64,000 bases of DNA from Lingula anatina (Eukaryota; Brachiopoda; Lingulata; Lingulida; Lingulidae): the NCBI RefSeq assembly GCF_001039355.2, contig NW_019775391.1, positions 747,541 through 811,540 on the forward strand, in the 5' to 3' direction. The notes below the pieces were generated by a model that was not told the origin of the DNA, did not search any database, and worked only from the letters and a program-made list of their open reading frames with translations. The stretch's first letter is position 1. Each line of letters starts with the position of its first letter. The translations under genes and the position numbers were made by a program. Below are positions 39,709 to 54,400 of the stretch, in pieces.

Positions 39709-42700
39709 TCATGGTAAGGAAGCCATTAAAGTTTCAATTTTACTAACAAAGTTCCTTCCTTCCACTTTCTGATAGTTGATACTCTGGAATTCTCCCCCTA
39801 GGCAGTCCCACTTTGGATCTGTCACAATGTTTTTGCTGTTGTTCTCCTCCCCTTTCCTAGGGCAATGCTGTACATACACCATGGATCCCGTGGTTGGGCC
39901 AGTTTTTATAGACAGCACTCTGAATGGAAAAACAAAACACTCGTTAATCTACTTTAACTTGGGGTAACAGTTGAATTCCATGCGAAAGTGAACATTCACT
40001 CAAAGAAGTGAGAAATTAAAAAAAAAGAAAAAATCTAAACGAAGGACTGAAAAACGATTAATGAAGCTGGATTTACATGATGCTGGAAAAACATACAGAT
40101 GGTCATAAAACCTTTTTTGCACAAAGTGCTCTTGGCCCCACCTTAGGTGCACAGGTGATCATAATGCACAAGCAAGACAAAGTAGCCTTCCACCAAGACC
40201 ATACCCCCCTGACCCTGACTATGACCTCACCTTTGACCCGAGGGGGATGCCATCATAATGCTGGAGTAGCTCCCCAGGGGCTCCATGTTCCCCAGCCCCA
40301 GGTGCAGACTGCTAGAGAGCACCTGCCAGCCCAACAACTTACACAGGTGCTGGGCCATGGTCACCTGGTGCTGGTACATCTGATGGCAAACATGAATATG
40401 ATTATTGTACACTTGCTAATATACTGTAAAATGTTCTAAGCAAATCAATACACACAGAAAATACATTGTTATTGGCAGAGTAATAAACAGATTAACAGTG
40501 AAAGAAAATCTCACAAAATTACCCAGTTGTGAAGCTTATTGGAGCAAAAATAAATATTTGCTGAGGAGTTGAACAGTATTTCAACCATTTGCTTGCAAAT
40601 TTACTAATGGTAATGAAAAAGTCTTGGTAATTGCTTTATCAATTAGTTTTTTCTGTGTGTATACCTGATTCACAAATTTCAAAATAACAAGGTAAAACTA
40701 GACACAAATGTGCTTTATTTTAACTATATTTTTATTTGTTTTTGAATTTATTTCATTGTGTGTGTGTTAATTTGAAGAATAACAGTTTCTGTAACAATTT
40801 AAATGGCAAACATCACAGACCTGAGATAGTACCAAGTCTCGTAACTCTCCCTGTTCATATGACAGTGTGATGATGCGTCCATCCCTACACTCTGCTTTTA
40901 TGGACTCCATTCCAACTGTGAGATAGAAGGAAGTCCTGGAGGGAAAAAACAATAAAAACATGACATATCACTACTAAAAGCTTGTGTAGTTCGTGGTACT
41001 GCTGGTATTATAATATTATCATACAGTCAATATAAATCCTCTTTTGTGAACGATTTACTACTGTGTGTGTGTGTGTGTGTTTTTTTTATATTCCAGCATT
41101 TACCAATAAAACAATTGTTGGCCCTTATCAAGTGAAAATTACTGCTTCAGTGGTTTTTATTACTACTAGTATATTAATCGGCTATAAATTTGCTACCCAT
41201 GCTTGTTTATATGGTGTACAGACTTTTATCTACTACCTTCAAACAACCATAACCTGAGGGAATGACAAATAACTGTTAATATTGCACTGTAATTCTTCAA
41301 TATGTATTACACTCTTGTTGGGTCATTGTAAAATGTGCTGACACCAAATTAAATAAACAAAATAGAACAAATATATAAAGTTGTACATGCAGAAAATAAT
41401 ATTTACAGTACCTGATACTCTCATACCCCAGTGAAGTGATGTCCACTCTACATGAGGCCTGTGTAGCTGTACTGGTGGTGTTCCAGTGAGCCATCAACTG
41501 TGGGTCCTGAAGAGTTCTGGTCAAATGATCTATCAGCTGCATAGTTCTTTGGGAAAAGTGATTGAGAAATAAGTGATCATGTGGGTTCCATACAGTTTTC
41601 ACCAATTGAGTATCAAAATGTTTTTCTTTTGGAAACAGATTGAGAGATGATTATGTTGGTTTCAACCTGGTGTAATCAAATTGCTGTTTGATATATACAT
41701 ATTCAATCTATATGAAAAAAAATTAAGATGAGACAAACTCAAGTTCAATAAGGTCTGTACCTTATTTATTTATTTATTTTTTGTCATAACATGTGCTCTG
41801 GTTACACAACCAAGAGGTAGAAATAAAAACAACAAAATAAAAACAAGCACTCACTTGGACCTTAGTATCATGTGTTTGGCCTGGTTTATAATCTGGTCCA
41901 GCAGAGATTCACTGTTAAAGGAAGAAATAAATAAATGAATAACAGGGTGAGTCACCAATTCATAACAAAATGCACATTTAATGGGAGAACTGTTACCCAG
42001 ATTTCAGTAGGGCTAACATGGCATATGTTACATCAATCCATGTGCTCAATTTTTATGGGTTCCTTTTTGGCCCACTGAGGAATAAGGGTTGATAAACAAA
42101 CAAGGCTGCCTCTAACTTGTACAAAACTAAGAGCAAAAATTGCCTCAGTCCAGAACAGTACTTCAAACTGAATTTTTCACATGATAATATATAGAAACTA
42201 ATTATAAAATTTCCTACATACTAGTTCAAGTTTCCCCAGTTACAGCTTCACACACCTTCAGTCTAGTCAAAATAATCACACTTAAAACTCATGTTTATTA
42301 ACATTTTTTATATCTACCTTAGCGCTAGAGTGTGACCACTTCAACTACTAACAATCAGCATGATTATTTAAACTACAAACACCTCATACCTTTCCATCAT
42401 GTCAGATAACTCCTGTTTGCTGAAGGCTTGTGGTCCAGCCAGCCGTCGCCTCTTGCTGACCCCCAGGGAGGCGGTGACGGGGTGGGGCATGGGATGATGG
42501 ATGTTCTTATGGTGCATCTCCCTCAGTAACTGGTGCAGAGAGTGCTCTAACACCTGGTTGTGGACCTGCTTGTGATGGAGACCTGGAGTCTGGAAGATTT
42601 TGACAGAAATATGGCATTTATTTTATGTGGTGCTGAGAATAACTGGTACAATAGATCTTCAAAATATGCAGTTGTTTGTGATATCTGTTTTGATGGCACA

Positions 42701-45700
42701 GAAAATAATTTTAAGATCTAAGACTATGTAAATTTTCATTTTTGTTACATTTAGGAATTCATTTTCACATTGGGATTTCACAAAAAAGAAAAAGTTAACC
42801 TATATATAGTCAAATTCGTAACAGAGATTATTTTTTTTTGGGGGGGCGGTATGAAATGGCCTTCTCGAAGACAAGATCACCATTATATGTACTCAAATTT
42901 GAAGAAAATTTTATGAAATAAACATTTTTTAGGAATATCTTTCTTTGTGACAAAAAAGTGGTAGTTTCTTGAAAATGAAGAAAATATCAAGATCATTCTA
43001 TTTACCCTTTTCTCCCTTCCTGTAATGTGACTCAATGTGACAGTCAGTTGAATGCCTGGGAAAAGCTTAAATAAAAATAAGAATTATTATAAATTATAAA
43101 TAAAATTATTATATTTGCCACTTCAGTTGTGAGACATGGAAAAAAAATCTCTAGACCCACAATTAATTTAATGTTTAATTTCTGTTTAAATGAAAATGAC
43201 AATGTTATAGCATAATGTTACAGTGTACTCACTGCCAGCAAGATTTGGTTGTCTACTAGTCTATTAATTATCTGGGACTGTTTTCCGATATATTTTGAAA
43301 ACAAATTGTTTTCTTAGATAACACTTAATTATCTATCCATAGAGCATGTAGTACTTACAGGCACTATGATTTGGTTGCCTACTACAATATTTGGTATCTT
43401 GGACTGGGACTGCACTGCTTCTCTTGCCAGCTACGTCAAAATAGAAAGCAATATTGAAAGCAATGTTTAAGGGTTTAAAGTTTGCAACCTTAAAGTTTAA
43501 AGATCTTACACATATCAAGAAATTTTTTTACTGTCACTCTATCAAATTTTATTTTATTTCCAATCATTTGTTTCATATATCTGTTCCTTACATACTAAAA
43601 AGATATCAACAACAAATAATAACAAAACATAACATTATCAATAATAACAATAACAGATACATACATTATGAGAAGATAAATGTTGGCAACCTTGTACAGC
43701 TTACCTGTGCAAACAATTCTTTACAAAATATCACATTTTGTGCTGCTTCCAACTTTCTCTGCCAGGGGGCATCCTCGGGTATACCTGCTGAACTGGAGGG
43801 CATAGTCACATTGGCACTCATAAAGTCTGCAGAATCTGAAATAAAGATAATATTTTAAGCATAATTATTTGTACTATACTCTGCATCGATTGTATCATGG
43901 GGTATGATTATTGAAGCTTTCTGCAACATAAGCCACTGGCAATTAACTTGTAGATAGGGCATTGGGTATTTCAAAGTTACTAGTCTGATCAGACTATTGG
44001 AAATTTTAATGACCATTTTAGATTTTCCATAATTTCTGATTTTCTTCTACTGACTAGTAAATTTTGATTCAGACACAGTTTAGGGCACAAGACAAATATG
44101 ATCAGCAGCATTAGAAATGTGGATAACTAATGTTATATTGCTAACTCATCTGTACTAAACTGTGTATCAGCTGTACCAGAGAACTTTGCGGCAAAGGTTA
44201 TGAAGTCAGGAAATTTTATATAAAATATACATGGTTGATCTAACATTAAAATAAATCAATATAACTGAATTTCTACATGACAGATAGCCTATCCTGGTTA
44301 ACCTACATACCAGCTGCTCTCTTCAGCGCCACCTGTATGTAGGCCACACCATCCAGTTCACTGGGCACCACTACTCTGAGGGGGCTCCTGGGGAGCTGAG
44401 CCTTACTGGGGGGTGCTGGAGGGGGGTCTTCGTCCAGGTCACTTTTGATCACCTCAAATGTCCCACTCTGCCAAAACCTGGAACCAGCTAGAAAGAAGGA
44501 AGCCCATTTTTGATTCATAATTTAAAATTCAAAAGTGATATGGTAAAAAATAAGTATTCAAATCATGTTATACCAAAGCAGTTTTGTTCCACTGTGAGAT
44601 GAATGGTAGTCTGCAAGGAACCATACTAACCTCAATACACACCACAAATGGACCATCAGTTCATTTTATTCTTTTCTCATTTAACAAAGCATGCTTAAAT
44701 ATGAAAAAAAAACTCAACAAAAGCTTTTATTCTGCTGATGATGCAAAATATATTTTAAACAGTACTTCTACTTCTTAACCTATAAATAGCAAACTCTCTC
44801 TCTCTCCCTCTCTTTCAGTGTATTCAGCATCTCACCAGACTTGTAGCTAAGATCCCCCAGTATGGTGTTCCCCACTTTCTTCAGCCTCCAGTGCTGTCTC
44901 AATTTTCTCAGCTCAGTGTGGAAATCAGGCTGACCTCGGTTTTGGTTCTTTTCTTGTTGAGATTTCCTTAACCTTTCAGCTCCTTCCAGTAAGATGCTGG
45001 CAGCCTCTTGTAAACCCTATACAGTGATAGAATGGGAAAATTAATAAAAGAAATTATCTTCTTCATTCAAAAGTGTATTACCTGGTATTCAGACCAATGT
45101 CATTAAAAAGTATTTCAAAACATCTGTGGAAAAATTCACAACACAATTAATAACACACCTCTTAGAAGTTCCACGCATCCTACACGAGATATAGGAAAAT
45201 GCAAGTATTAAAACTAAAACTTTAAACACCAGATCTACAACCACTGCATCATATGTATATTTAAGAAAGATACCTTTTATCATATCATACCTTTTTCTTA
45301 GCCATGAGTAGCATTGCTGGCCTCTGTTCAGGAGGCTCTTGTTGTACAGGGTCTAGCACCATGTATCTTCTCTCCTTGGCTATGTTTAATACATCGAGTA
45401 ACACACTCATCTCTGTCAGGGAGTTCCTGTGATAAAAATAATACACCTATATACTAGTCTTTGTTGCATCTGTTCTTTTCTATGCTTGAAAATTTTACAT
45501 ATAACACAAACATCATTTGCATCATGAGACCAAGTCAAATATCACAAATTCATGTCAAGTTCACCGATGTACTATTAACAGGAAGTACTTCAAAATAATG
45601 AAATAAAATTATTAAAATATAAAATTAATCATACAATTCATTAACAACTACAAACTATGTGTAATTAAGTATCTCGTGTTATTTAGTCCTTACTTTCAAA

Positions 45701-46543
45701 AGCAACTATGATATCTAATATGTATTCAGACAGTGTCTTCACCCCTACTCAGGGGTGGATTTTGGCCGTCTTCTGGGTCTTCTGGAAGACTGTCAGATTT
45801 TTAAGTTAACATTGACAGCTAACTATTTTTTCTGTCAGAAGATGGTCTAAAAGGATGGATGGTAACAAAGATAATTTGGAAGAGTCTAAGATAATATCTC
45901 TGAATGCGCCCCTGTCCACTGGCTTACTTGAGTTTAGTCCTGACTGAGTCCCAAGGCCACAGTGAAGGCTGGAACTTAGCCAGGGCTTTCTCTTCCTCTG
46001 TGATTTCTGTCCCTCCCTCTGAGGTGGGTTTTCCTTTCTCTTCACTTTCATCTTTGGAGAAGTCGATCTTATGTGCCAACTTGGTCAGGTTTTCTGACAT
46101 AGAAAGTGGCCTGGAAGGAGTAATGAAGCAGGGAATTTTGACAGAGCAAACATTTTTTTTCAAAAAGACAGTCGCATGATCAAAATGCTGATTAGTTGGT
46201 TAACATACATTCAAATATTTAAAAAAATATATCGCCATGGCAACAACGATAAAGCATATTATCTTGATTACTTGTGTTGAACAATCGATTACATCTTCCA
46301 CTATATTGACTTAACGAAAAATTCTAGTAGTGTTTCTCGTGAAACAGCCCGAAAACTTAGGAATAAAAATTGGGACTTGCACAATGATCAATCCTATTTT
46401 ACGGTTTTTTAATGAGCAGGCCCACTATATGAACTATTTGGCAAACATTTTACTTACTGTACATAAAATTCTGTGCCATCCAGTCCAATTTCTTGGATCT
46501 GATTTTCCGAAATTGTCTCTACACTGACCGGCACACTCTCCAT
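39709..46543 (-). CDS. MED17: Mediator of RNA polymerase II transcription subunit 17
   Basis: Fourteen exons: 46543-46458 (ATG), 46110-45928, 45426-45291, 45016-44836, 44487-44311, 43835-43705, 43430-43359, 43065-43006, 42589-42390, 41911-41855, 41546-41412, 40935-40821, 40379-40231 and 39919-39709. All junctions are in phase, total 630 codons plus stop (human 651). Recognisable MED17 blocks are [116 protein letters not shown] and [20 protein letters not shown]17 is the scaffold of the Mediator head module, the same module as MED6, and acts in the nucleus. A candidate alternative exon lies at 43277-43233. This copy is complete; exons 7-14 recur at 33215-36980. Confidence 0.95.
43233..43277 (-). 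other. Candidate duplicated or alternative MED17 exon 7b
   Basis: A 45-nt stretch with acceptor (GGAAAACAG) and donor (GTGAGT), open in phase 0 at both ends. It encodes [15 protein letters not shown], which aligns without gaps to [15 protein letters not shown] at the end of exon 7. The same element is at 36827-36783 in the other copy. Confidence 0.5.
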
Positions 46544-47463
46544 GGTTTTGTTCGTTGTTCATCTATGCATGAAATGGGTAAATACTGACTTCCGTATAAA
46601 AAATCAAGACAGTCCAAACCCTCACCGCTGCAGTACAAAAACCAAGTAAAGATACGGCTACATGTTGATGAAATAAATTGATTTATAGGTCAGACAAGAA
46701 TTAAGATAAAAAAATCTAATTTCAAATAAAAGGCACAGGTAACAGGGGGGTTAATATATTTTCTATTTTTCTCTCTTCCTTCTAATTTCTATAGGCCTAC
46801 TTTAATTTTTTTTTCGAATATTTTTTCTTAGTAGAAAATCATGATATACACATTCATTACATCATTAACCCACGAATATGCTTTTCTGTTTATGATTAGA
46901 CGCTGCCTTGTTCTTGCTTTATATAGCGTCGTGGAGATAGAGTCACTGCAGGTTAGATTGATCAAAGATTTTACATTTCAATTTTTATCTGATTTGGTTT
47001 TACTCTGATTTTTTTTTTTTTACTCTCCCTGAGTTCCAAAGTACATTGGAAACTAATCTGACATGTGTGTGTAGCAGATAGCGCATTTTCAAGTCATTTT
47101 GATGCACACTAAAATTGACCGAAGCGGGGCAAAAGTAAACTCAGCACCCGTGTTATATTACATGCGCACATCTAGGACGAGGAAAGCCAAGATATGTAGT
47201 TACTCGGTTTACATATAATTTTAATTAATATAATGAATTATTTGTGTATGAATAATACAAAACGACAAGGTTCTCATTGTATTCAGCGTTGATTTTGTGT
47301 ACAGGTTACTCTGAAGCTCATTGCAACTTTACTTCGAAGGATCACGGGAAAGAATAACTAGCGGGGCGTGTTTCGAAAAGAAACCGATTTTATACAGACA
47401 AAGTATTTTATTACAAAAGCAACATGTATTTACATGTCAATGATAAAAGTATGGTTAAAATAA
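46544..47463. other. Intergenic: MED17 promoter side and ZP gene 3' end
   Basis: No coding exon is seen. It holds the MED17 upstream region and probably the 3'UTR of the ZP gene. No clear motif stands out. Confidence 0.4.
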
Positions 47464-48366
47464 TCACAAGCTCAAGTTAGAATGGCGGAATGCGGCGTTC
47501 CTTTGGTCTGCCAGTGACGTAAAGCCTGGAAATTGCTTCACTTCGGTGTCCAAGCTCTCAAAACTGTGCCACGACGTCTCTCCAGGGGCTCGCGGTGTCG
47601 GCTCTGCCGATTTCTCTGAAACTTGCCAGTCGGGCGTCTGCCGTTGATAACGGCAATGAATCACACCGTTGTTTGATTGTTCTTTTTCCTGAAGTTGTTT
47701 GTTGCTGCGATGGTGGTGACGATGGTGGATATTGCGTTGTTGCTGCTGTTGTTGTTGTTGTAATTTCGGTTGCTGCTGCTGATGACAGTTAATATGATTA
47801 CCCAATGGCTCCAGCGAAGGGAAAGAGATACTTTTCTGTTCTGGGAAATTACATTTGTTATCATGAACAGAATCAACTTCTGCTGGCCTCTCGATTATTT
47901 TCTCATTTTGTCGTCTTCTTCGATGAATCTGAAACCAAAAAGAAGACGACAAGGATCCCCCTTATTATGTATGGTAGAACATTAGGTCAAAAACATGTTA
48001 TTGAACGTCAGAAATAGATATAATAGACAATAGGTGTTTGAAAAAATTATATCCTTATCTCTTAATCTGTCGGGAATTTCGTGTACTGTAACACCTATCT
48101 TAAGTAAATCGAATATTAATAATAGTAATAATAATAATAATAATTATTATTATTATTATGAGAGAACCTATTTTTCATGTCAATGAAGATGTTGGACAAA
48201 TTCTCTTGAACACTCACCGTAACAACCAAACAAACGAAGAGGATAACACAGCACAGAGCTGTGGCGATAAAAACACTAGCGGCAGCAGCAAAGCCCGGAG
48301 TACTAAGACAGAATCCGGTCTGACCTGCAATGTCAAAAAATATTTGGACACTGTGGGTTTTGTGTG

Positions 48367-48408
<42 letters not shown>

Positions 48409-51400
48409 TTATGCAGCCCTTTGTAAATTAAGTTATTTACTATTGTTATCATTAATATCATTATAATGATTATAATCATAAGCAGCATTAACAGCACAGC
48501 CATAAACATCACGATAGCTAGCAATCATATTAACTAATTTGAATCGTCTATATTTTTCTATCAAACGAAGCGTTAATGCACAAGTAATCCTAACCGCCAG
48601 TGTCGTCTATGCCGGTTCTTCTTGTCCGCACATTAATCACGTTTGTCGCGTGTATCTCTGTAGTCGATATGGTGGTGCTGCCATTGGAGGTAACAATATC
48701 GATCTCGCGGCGCTTTCTGCCGTATCCGCTTGTGGTGCCAGAGCATGAAGCCTAGATTAATGAAACAGCAATACTAAAATACTAATGTAATCCGAAAATA
48801 GGAAAAAGGCCACGAAAATGCTAAAATGTGGTCTTGTGGAAAGCCCACTTTTCAAGTGTTGTAGGCCTAAAATTAAAATGCCCTGCGCTGGGACTTTTTT
48901 ATCAATTTTTTTTATCAAAATTTTCAATGATCAGAAAACAGAAGAAGCAGAGCGTTTGAGGTAAGACATTTCACAAGGAGTGTATACACTTTTGCAACTT
49001 TACCGGTTCACAGGATGTTCCATTGAAATACGGGCAGACGAGAACTGTTGCGCGAAAGTAAACCTGATTGGATGATGAAAACTTAAAAGCGGTAAAGTCA
49101 GCATGGGCCGTCCTGGCATTGGCGGTTGGAGTGCCGTCTGTTAGTTTGGTGACCGCTTGGAGAAGACTGGTATCCAATGGGCAGCTATAAAGAAACGTCT
49201 GTTTATATGGGTTTTGAAAATCAACATTTCTTTCAATATTGTCCAACACGAGGTATATTTTGCAAATGAGTTGTTCAGTGAGCAGTATATTTGGTTTTCG
49301 TTCCATGGGCTTATACAGTACTGAATATAGAACTAAATAAACTAGATGGTTCAAAAGCTTTGTTTTTGTTTGTCGGAAGACAAAGACGAAGCGAGACAAA
49401 TTTGATAACAACAAATAGACCCTAAACACTTGATTTTACTCAATTAATTCAACAATAATAGACTTATAATGATCATTTTACTGAGCGATTTAACCCTTTG
49501 TCAAAACGTTGCTGAAACTTAAGCACACAATATAAGATGTACAATAATTGAACTTGAGTTACTATACTAGTTTATCTGCTGCACGCCGAGTTTGGGTTTG
49601 ACCTACCCATCCTCGTCTATAAGTTGTTTACTCTCAGAGTCGGATTCATCGCTGGTTGGAGCCACATACACATGGACAACTTTAATGGAACCGTATACGC
49701 CATCTGCAAAATCATTGTAAGAACGACATATAATTTTGCACAATACCTTGTTTTAACTATCTATCTATCTAACTATCTATCTAATTATCATCATTACAAT
49801 AATTATATCTAGTCTGCTGCATTATTAATGGACATTTTTAAATGTTTTTATTACTACCTTAGTAGAAATAAGCATAAAATTCCAACTGCAAATTGTCAGA
49901 AGAAGATATAATATTCAACATGTAGACCGGATTGCAGGTAAAAATGTCGCTATTAGACTAATACCAAACAGATTTTTAAAAAATACAGATAAACCATGTG
50001 TTATCGTCTCTATACCTTTTTGTTTGCCTTTTTAGTTTGCGAATAAAACAGAGGGGTAGGAACGTCCTATTCAAACCAAAAGAATAGATCTTTATCAAAG
50101 TTCATAAAAATCAGCGAGATGGAAAACGGGATATTTTTAAGATGCTGTCGATAAAATGAACCCAACCCAATGCATTTTTACTTCTATCAAAATGCAGAAA
50201 AAATGATCCTATATATACTTACCGCTGTCGTCTGTGAGTTCAAAGCGCAGTTCAAGCTCTGTTCCCAAAGTGACAGTTTGGCCACTGGCCAAGGGGACGT
50301 CGTTGGCGTTCAGGACCAGAACTCGGACCCCTGGTGTTCGGATCGTATTACTGATATTGTTGGATGGATTGTTGGCACTAATGAAAATTGTAATTGGGTC
50401 AAAGAGGGGTTGGACATTGCAAAACATCGGCAGAGAACTTTTACAAAGGTTCACAAAAGGTTTCAAAAAGGTATGCCTGTTTTTACCCGAACCTCTCATC
50501 TATTAATATCAGGCTGTCCAACACCGTCTTCAAAGCTTGGGATAGTATTTAAAGCAATTCCTTGACAATTTAAATTTACAATATATAATTCTCAGATACG
50601 GTATGCAAAACAAGATAATGGAATTGAAATAAAAAAAACTTACATATTGACGCCGAAGGCGTTAGCGGCCGCAGCTATGCTTCTTGTGCCAGGAAAGTTA
50701 CATGTGACGTATTTCAAGATGTCTGAGGCAGTTTCCAGGCCGTCACTGCGAACTGGTACGACTACAGTAGTCGAGTAAGTGCCACCTCCTCCACTGCTAG
50801 ACTAAATACAATTAAAGTTGGTTTCAAAATCGAACTATGAAATCGAACTTAATAACTGATATATAAATTGAAATAATGATAATAATAATAATAAACTATA
50901 CATCTCACTACATTTGTTAACTTACTTGATTAAAAGTAAATGAATGCAAATAAAGGATGGGAGTCTGTTTAGTTGTCTTTTCGATTGGGGGACGCCTTAA
51001 AATGTAAAATCGCGCTACAGAAAACAAACCATTAAGCATGAGGTAAAAAGTTCTTAGAACACGTTAAAGGAGTGATCTTGAAATTCAGCAAGAGAGCTGG
51101 CTCTACGTTAAGTACCCTGACACTACTTACCCATCAACATGGATATCTGAAAATGAAGAAACTGACACGCATCAGATCTAAAAATCAGGCTAATTTCAAA
51201 CTACATTTCATAATAATGAACTAAACACTTAACCAATCCACAAGCGGTGAGGCTGTTAAAGGTTATCCTATAGGTGTCACTAGATGTCAAGGTAACCGTG
51301 CAGTCGGCGTCTCCGCGGTAATATTGAACGTAGGGAGTGAAATAGGATGACGGTTTTACCACGTCCACTGAGAACCCTGTGTTGGAGCACGTGACTGATT

Positions 51401-54400
51401 CGGAGTCTGAAAACATGAAATAAAAAAAGATTGTATCATTCTTTTTGAACAATGCAAAACGGCAATATTTTCTAATGAAACACGTTCTCAATTTTAACAC
51501 GATAGTCTTAATATTAATGTGCATGCATGGTTAGAATAAGAAAAGATTATGCTTATTCGCAATAAGTGTCCTGAGCTTCAGCGTAGAAGTGCGCTAGCTT
51601 CTTTATTTTCGAATCTCCACTTCGATGAGGCACAAACCCATAAATGGGCATATATTGTTATTTGAAAACGTAGAGCTTTGTATCCTACTTACCTGCTGGA
51701 GAAAGAACAGCACCAACAATCTAAAAGAATAAGATAGAATATCGAGAAAATATTTTCATCTTTATACGTACATTATATGGTATATACGTAAAATAATAAT
51801 AAAAAACAATTGATCTAATAAAAGTTACCTGTGTAAAATACTATACTATTACTATGGAAGCTTTCGAATTAGGCCTATTTGCATTTTTGCAAGACGGCTA
51901 TAACTTTTGAATCAAGTAGCTCAAAATTTAAAAGAAATTATTAAGAACCTGCATTCACAGGGTTCAAACGTACTGTACAACGCAAAAAAAAAAAAAAAGA
52001 CTAACTCTGGGTTTTATCGATAAGTGTCACGCCCAAACTTGACTTCTGTGAAATGTTTTGTTGAAAATCATACTAGAATTTCATAATAATAACAATCATC
52101 TTTTTTTTCATATTCTCCGAGCAGTACTTCAAAATCCAAAAGGTGCAAATAATAACACCACTGGATTCCTAAGTCAAAGGTATATCTAATAAAGGCGTCA
52201 GCTGGCTCCCTCCCAACTCGTACCACTGTGTAAAATGAGGTGATAACGGGTTCGCATGCGCTAAGAAATAACCAGTCAGCCAAAAAGTAGACGCAAAGAT
52301 GAAACTGTGCTTCAAAAGGCAGGTGTGCCTTGGGCTAGGTACATATAAGCGTAATTTTCGAAGATTGGGTAATTTACAGAGGCCATTTTTTATTTTCTGT
52401 CATTTTGCATACTTTTTTCTTTTGAAGAAAGAAAGAGTTCGATGATGCTGTCAGTCTTTTTGTAATATTAATTTGCTATGAATGTGGATTTATTTAATAT
52501 AATATGAGAATATCCAAAAGAAGTTATGAAATATTTGTGCAACTGAATATTTATCATTATCTGAAGGAATTTATCATGCCTTGCCGCTAGGGCTGTGATG
52601 ACTAAATTGCTTGATTTACAGCTCAAGCAAAACATTTATTTTGTAATTTTCTCATTTAGAAACTTATAGATTGTTTTTATTATTTAGCATTTAATTGCTT
52701 TGTCGAAATGCTTTAACCACAACGTAACTTCCATACGGACATACGGTTCTAACGTACAGAATAAACTTGATTAAGCATAGTCTATGCATTAATAAAATTA
52801 TTTTATAAGTTTTGTTATACACTGATGTATGGAGATCTTAAACGCGTATTTCAACATCCGTCTTCTAATGTGATATCATGTCGACATACTGTATACAACT
52901 GTCAAGACAGAAAATTACTACACTTTACACGCCAAAAAAACTGTTTCCTTGGTAAATTTCAGGTAATTGGAGAAAGGTTACACTAGGACAGCGGTCGTTA
53001 AAATGCCAGCACATACTGAAGAAGAGACATAATCTTAGCTGCATTGTACCGTCTACAATGGTGTTGACACTACTTAACAAGTGTGTGTGTGTGTGTGTGT
53101 GTATGTGTGCGTGCGTGCATGGGCCCGCGCGCGTTTTGGGCAGGGTCGCTTTTAAAGTTGAAAGACACGTGTTCCTTCACTTCCTACAACGAGTTTGAAT
53201 AAAAATGGAAAACAAACAAATACCGTTGACAATGTCCCTCAATTAAAACAAGGTAGCAAAGCTGTCAAATTGACAGACATAATGCAGAAAATAATGATGC
53301 ACAAAACAGGTTATTTTGTCAATTTTGATGAAATACTACATAATGCCTAAAGCAAAATCACCCTAATTTTTATTTATCTACTTTACGTACCATGGACATT
53401 CAGAACAGGTAAATACCATAAGGCTTCATGCCCGTGGGAGTTCTAAGTCCCACCATGAGAATGCCAATGTGTGAAAAATAAACATTTTACATAAAAATGA
53501 ATTACTTTTAGAAAAAGAATCCAATCAGGCTGACTTTCCAAATCGCGCTGGTGCAATATTACATAATGCTCAACAGCATAAATACGACCAATTTTAATTA
53601 TGCACTGCAGGTAATATAGATATTTAGAAAATGTGACTAGCAAAGGTCTTCAGGCCCACGATAGTTCGAAGTCACACCCTGGTGTTGCCAATATGTGAAA
53701 ATTGAACAATTAACAAAAAAATACATAACTTCAAGAAAAAAAAATGAAAAGCAGGAAAATAGCACAGCTTTAGGAAAAATGATCCGATCAAGACGGTTTT
53801 CGAATACGACTTGTATTTTATTAATATTCATTAATCTTTGTCTGTACATAAGAAAGCAATTATGTCTGCTTTTAAAGAGATTTTGTGCAAATTGATATTG
53901 ACGGCTAATTTTATTTTGTTCTTTATTTCCTATATATCAATTAATTTACCCATTTCACTTTCAGCAAAAGAGAAAACAAAAGGTCTAAATAAACAGACAA
54001 TAGTAAGTACCAGAAGCATTCTTGGGACAATGAGTAATAATATTACATGACAACATATATATTTGGATATAAAGATTTATTTCAATCACGCCTGAAATAT
54101 TAACGAAGTTGTAGCACCGCCCTGTCCTGGAATCAAATGTATTTGCCTCACAGCAAACAGAAATCACGCTAGACTAAAAACCACTAATACCTCCTCACTT
54201 AAATTTGGTTTTCATCGAGGACACGCACGACTGTTGTACCCTCTGGTATCACACTAAAATAGTATACAAAATTGAAGAAAGGGCCCCTGTAGGATATAAT
54301 TTTGTAACAGATTGTTAGTGGACCCTGTTGTCAGAGAGTACGAATATTGAGGTTTGTTCAACATTTTTGTTACTGTTCGTTGATTTATTTCATGTCACTC

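Noticed and set aside
48116-48409. Minus frame with LSLSLSLS and YYYYYY runs
   Set aside because: Translation of (GA)n and (TAA)n repeats around the real transmembrane exon 48218-48324.
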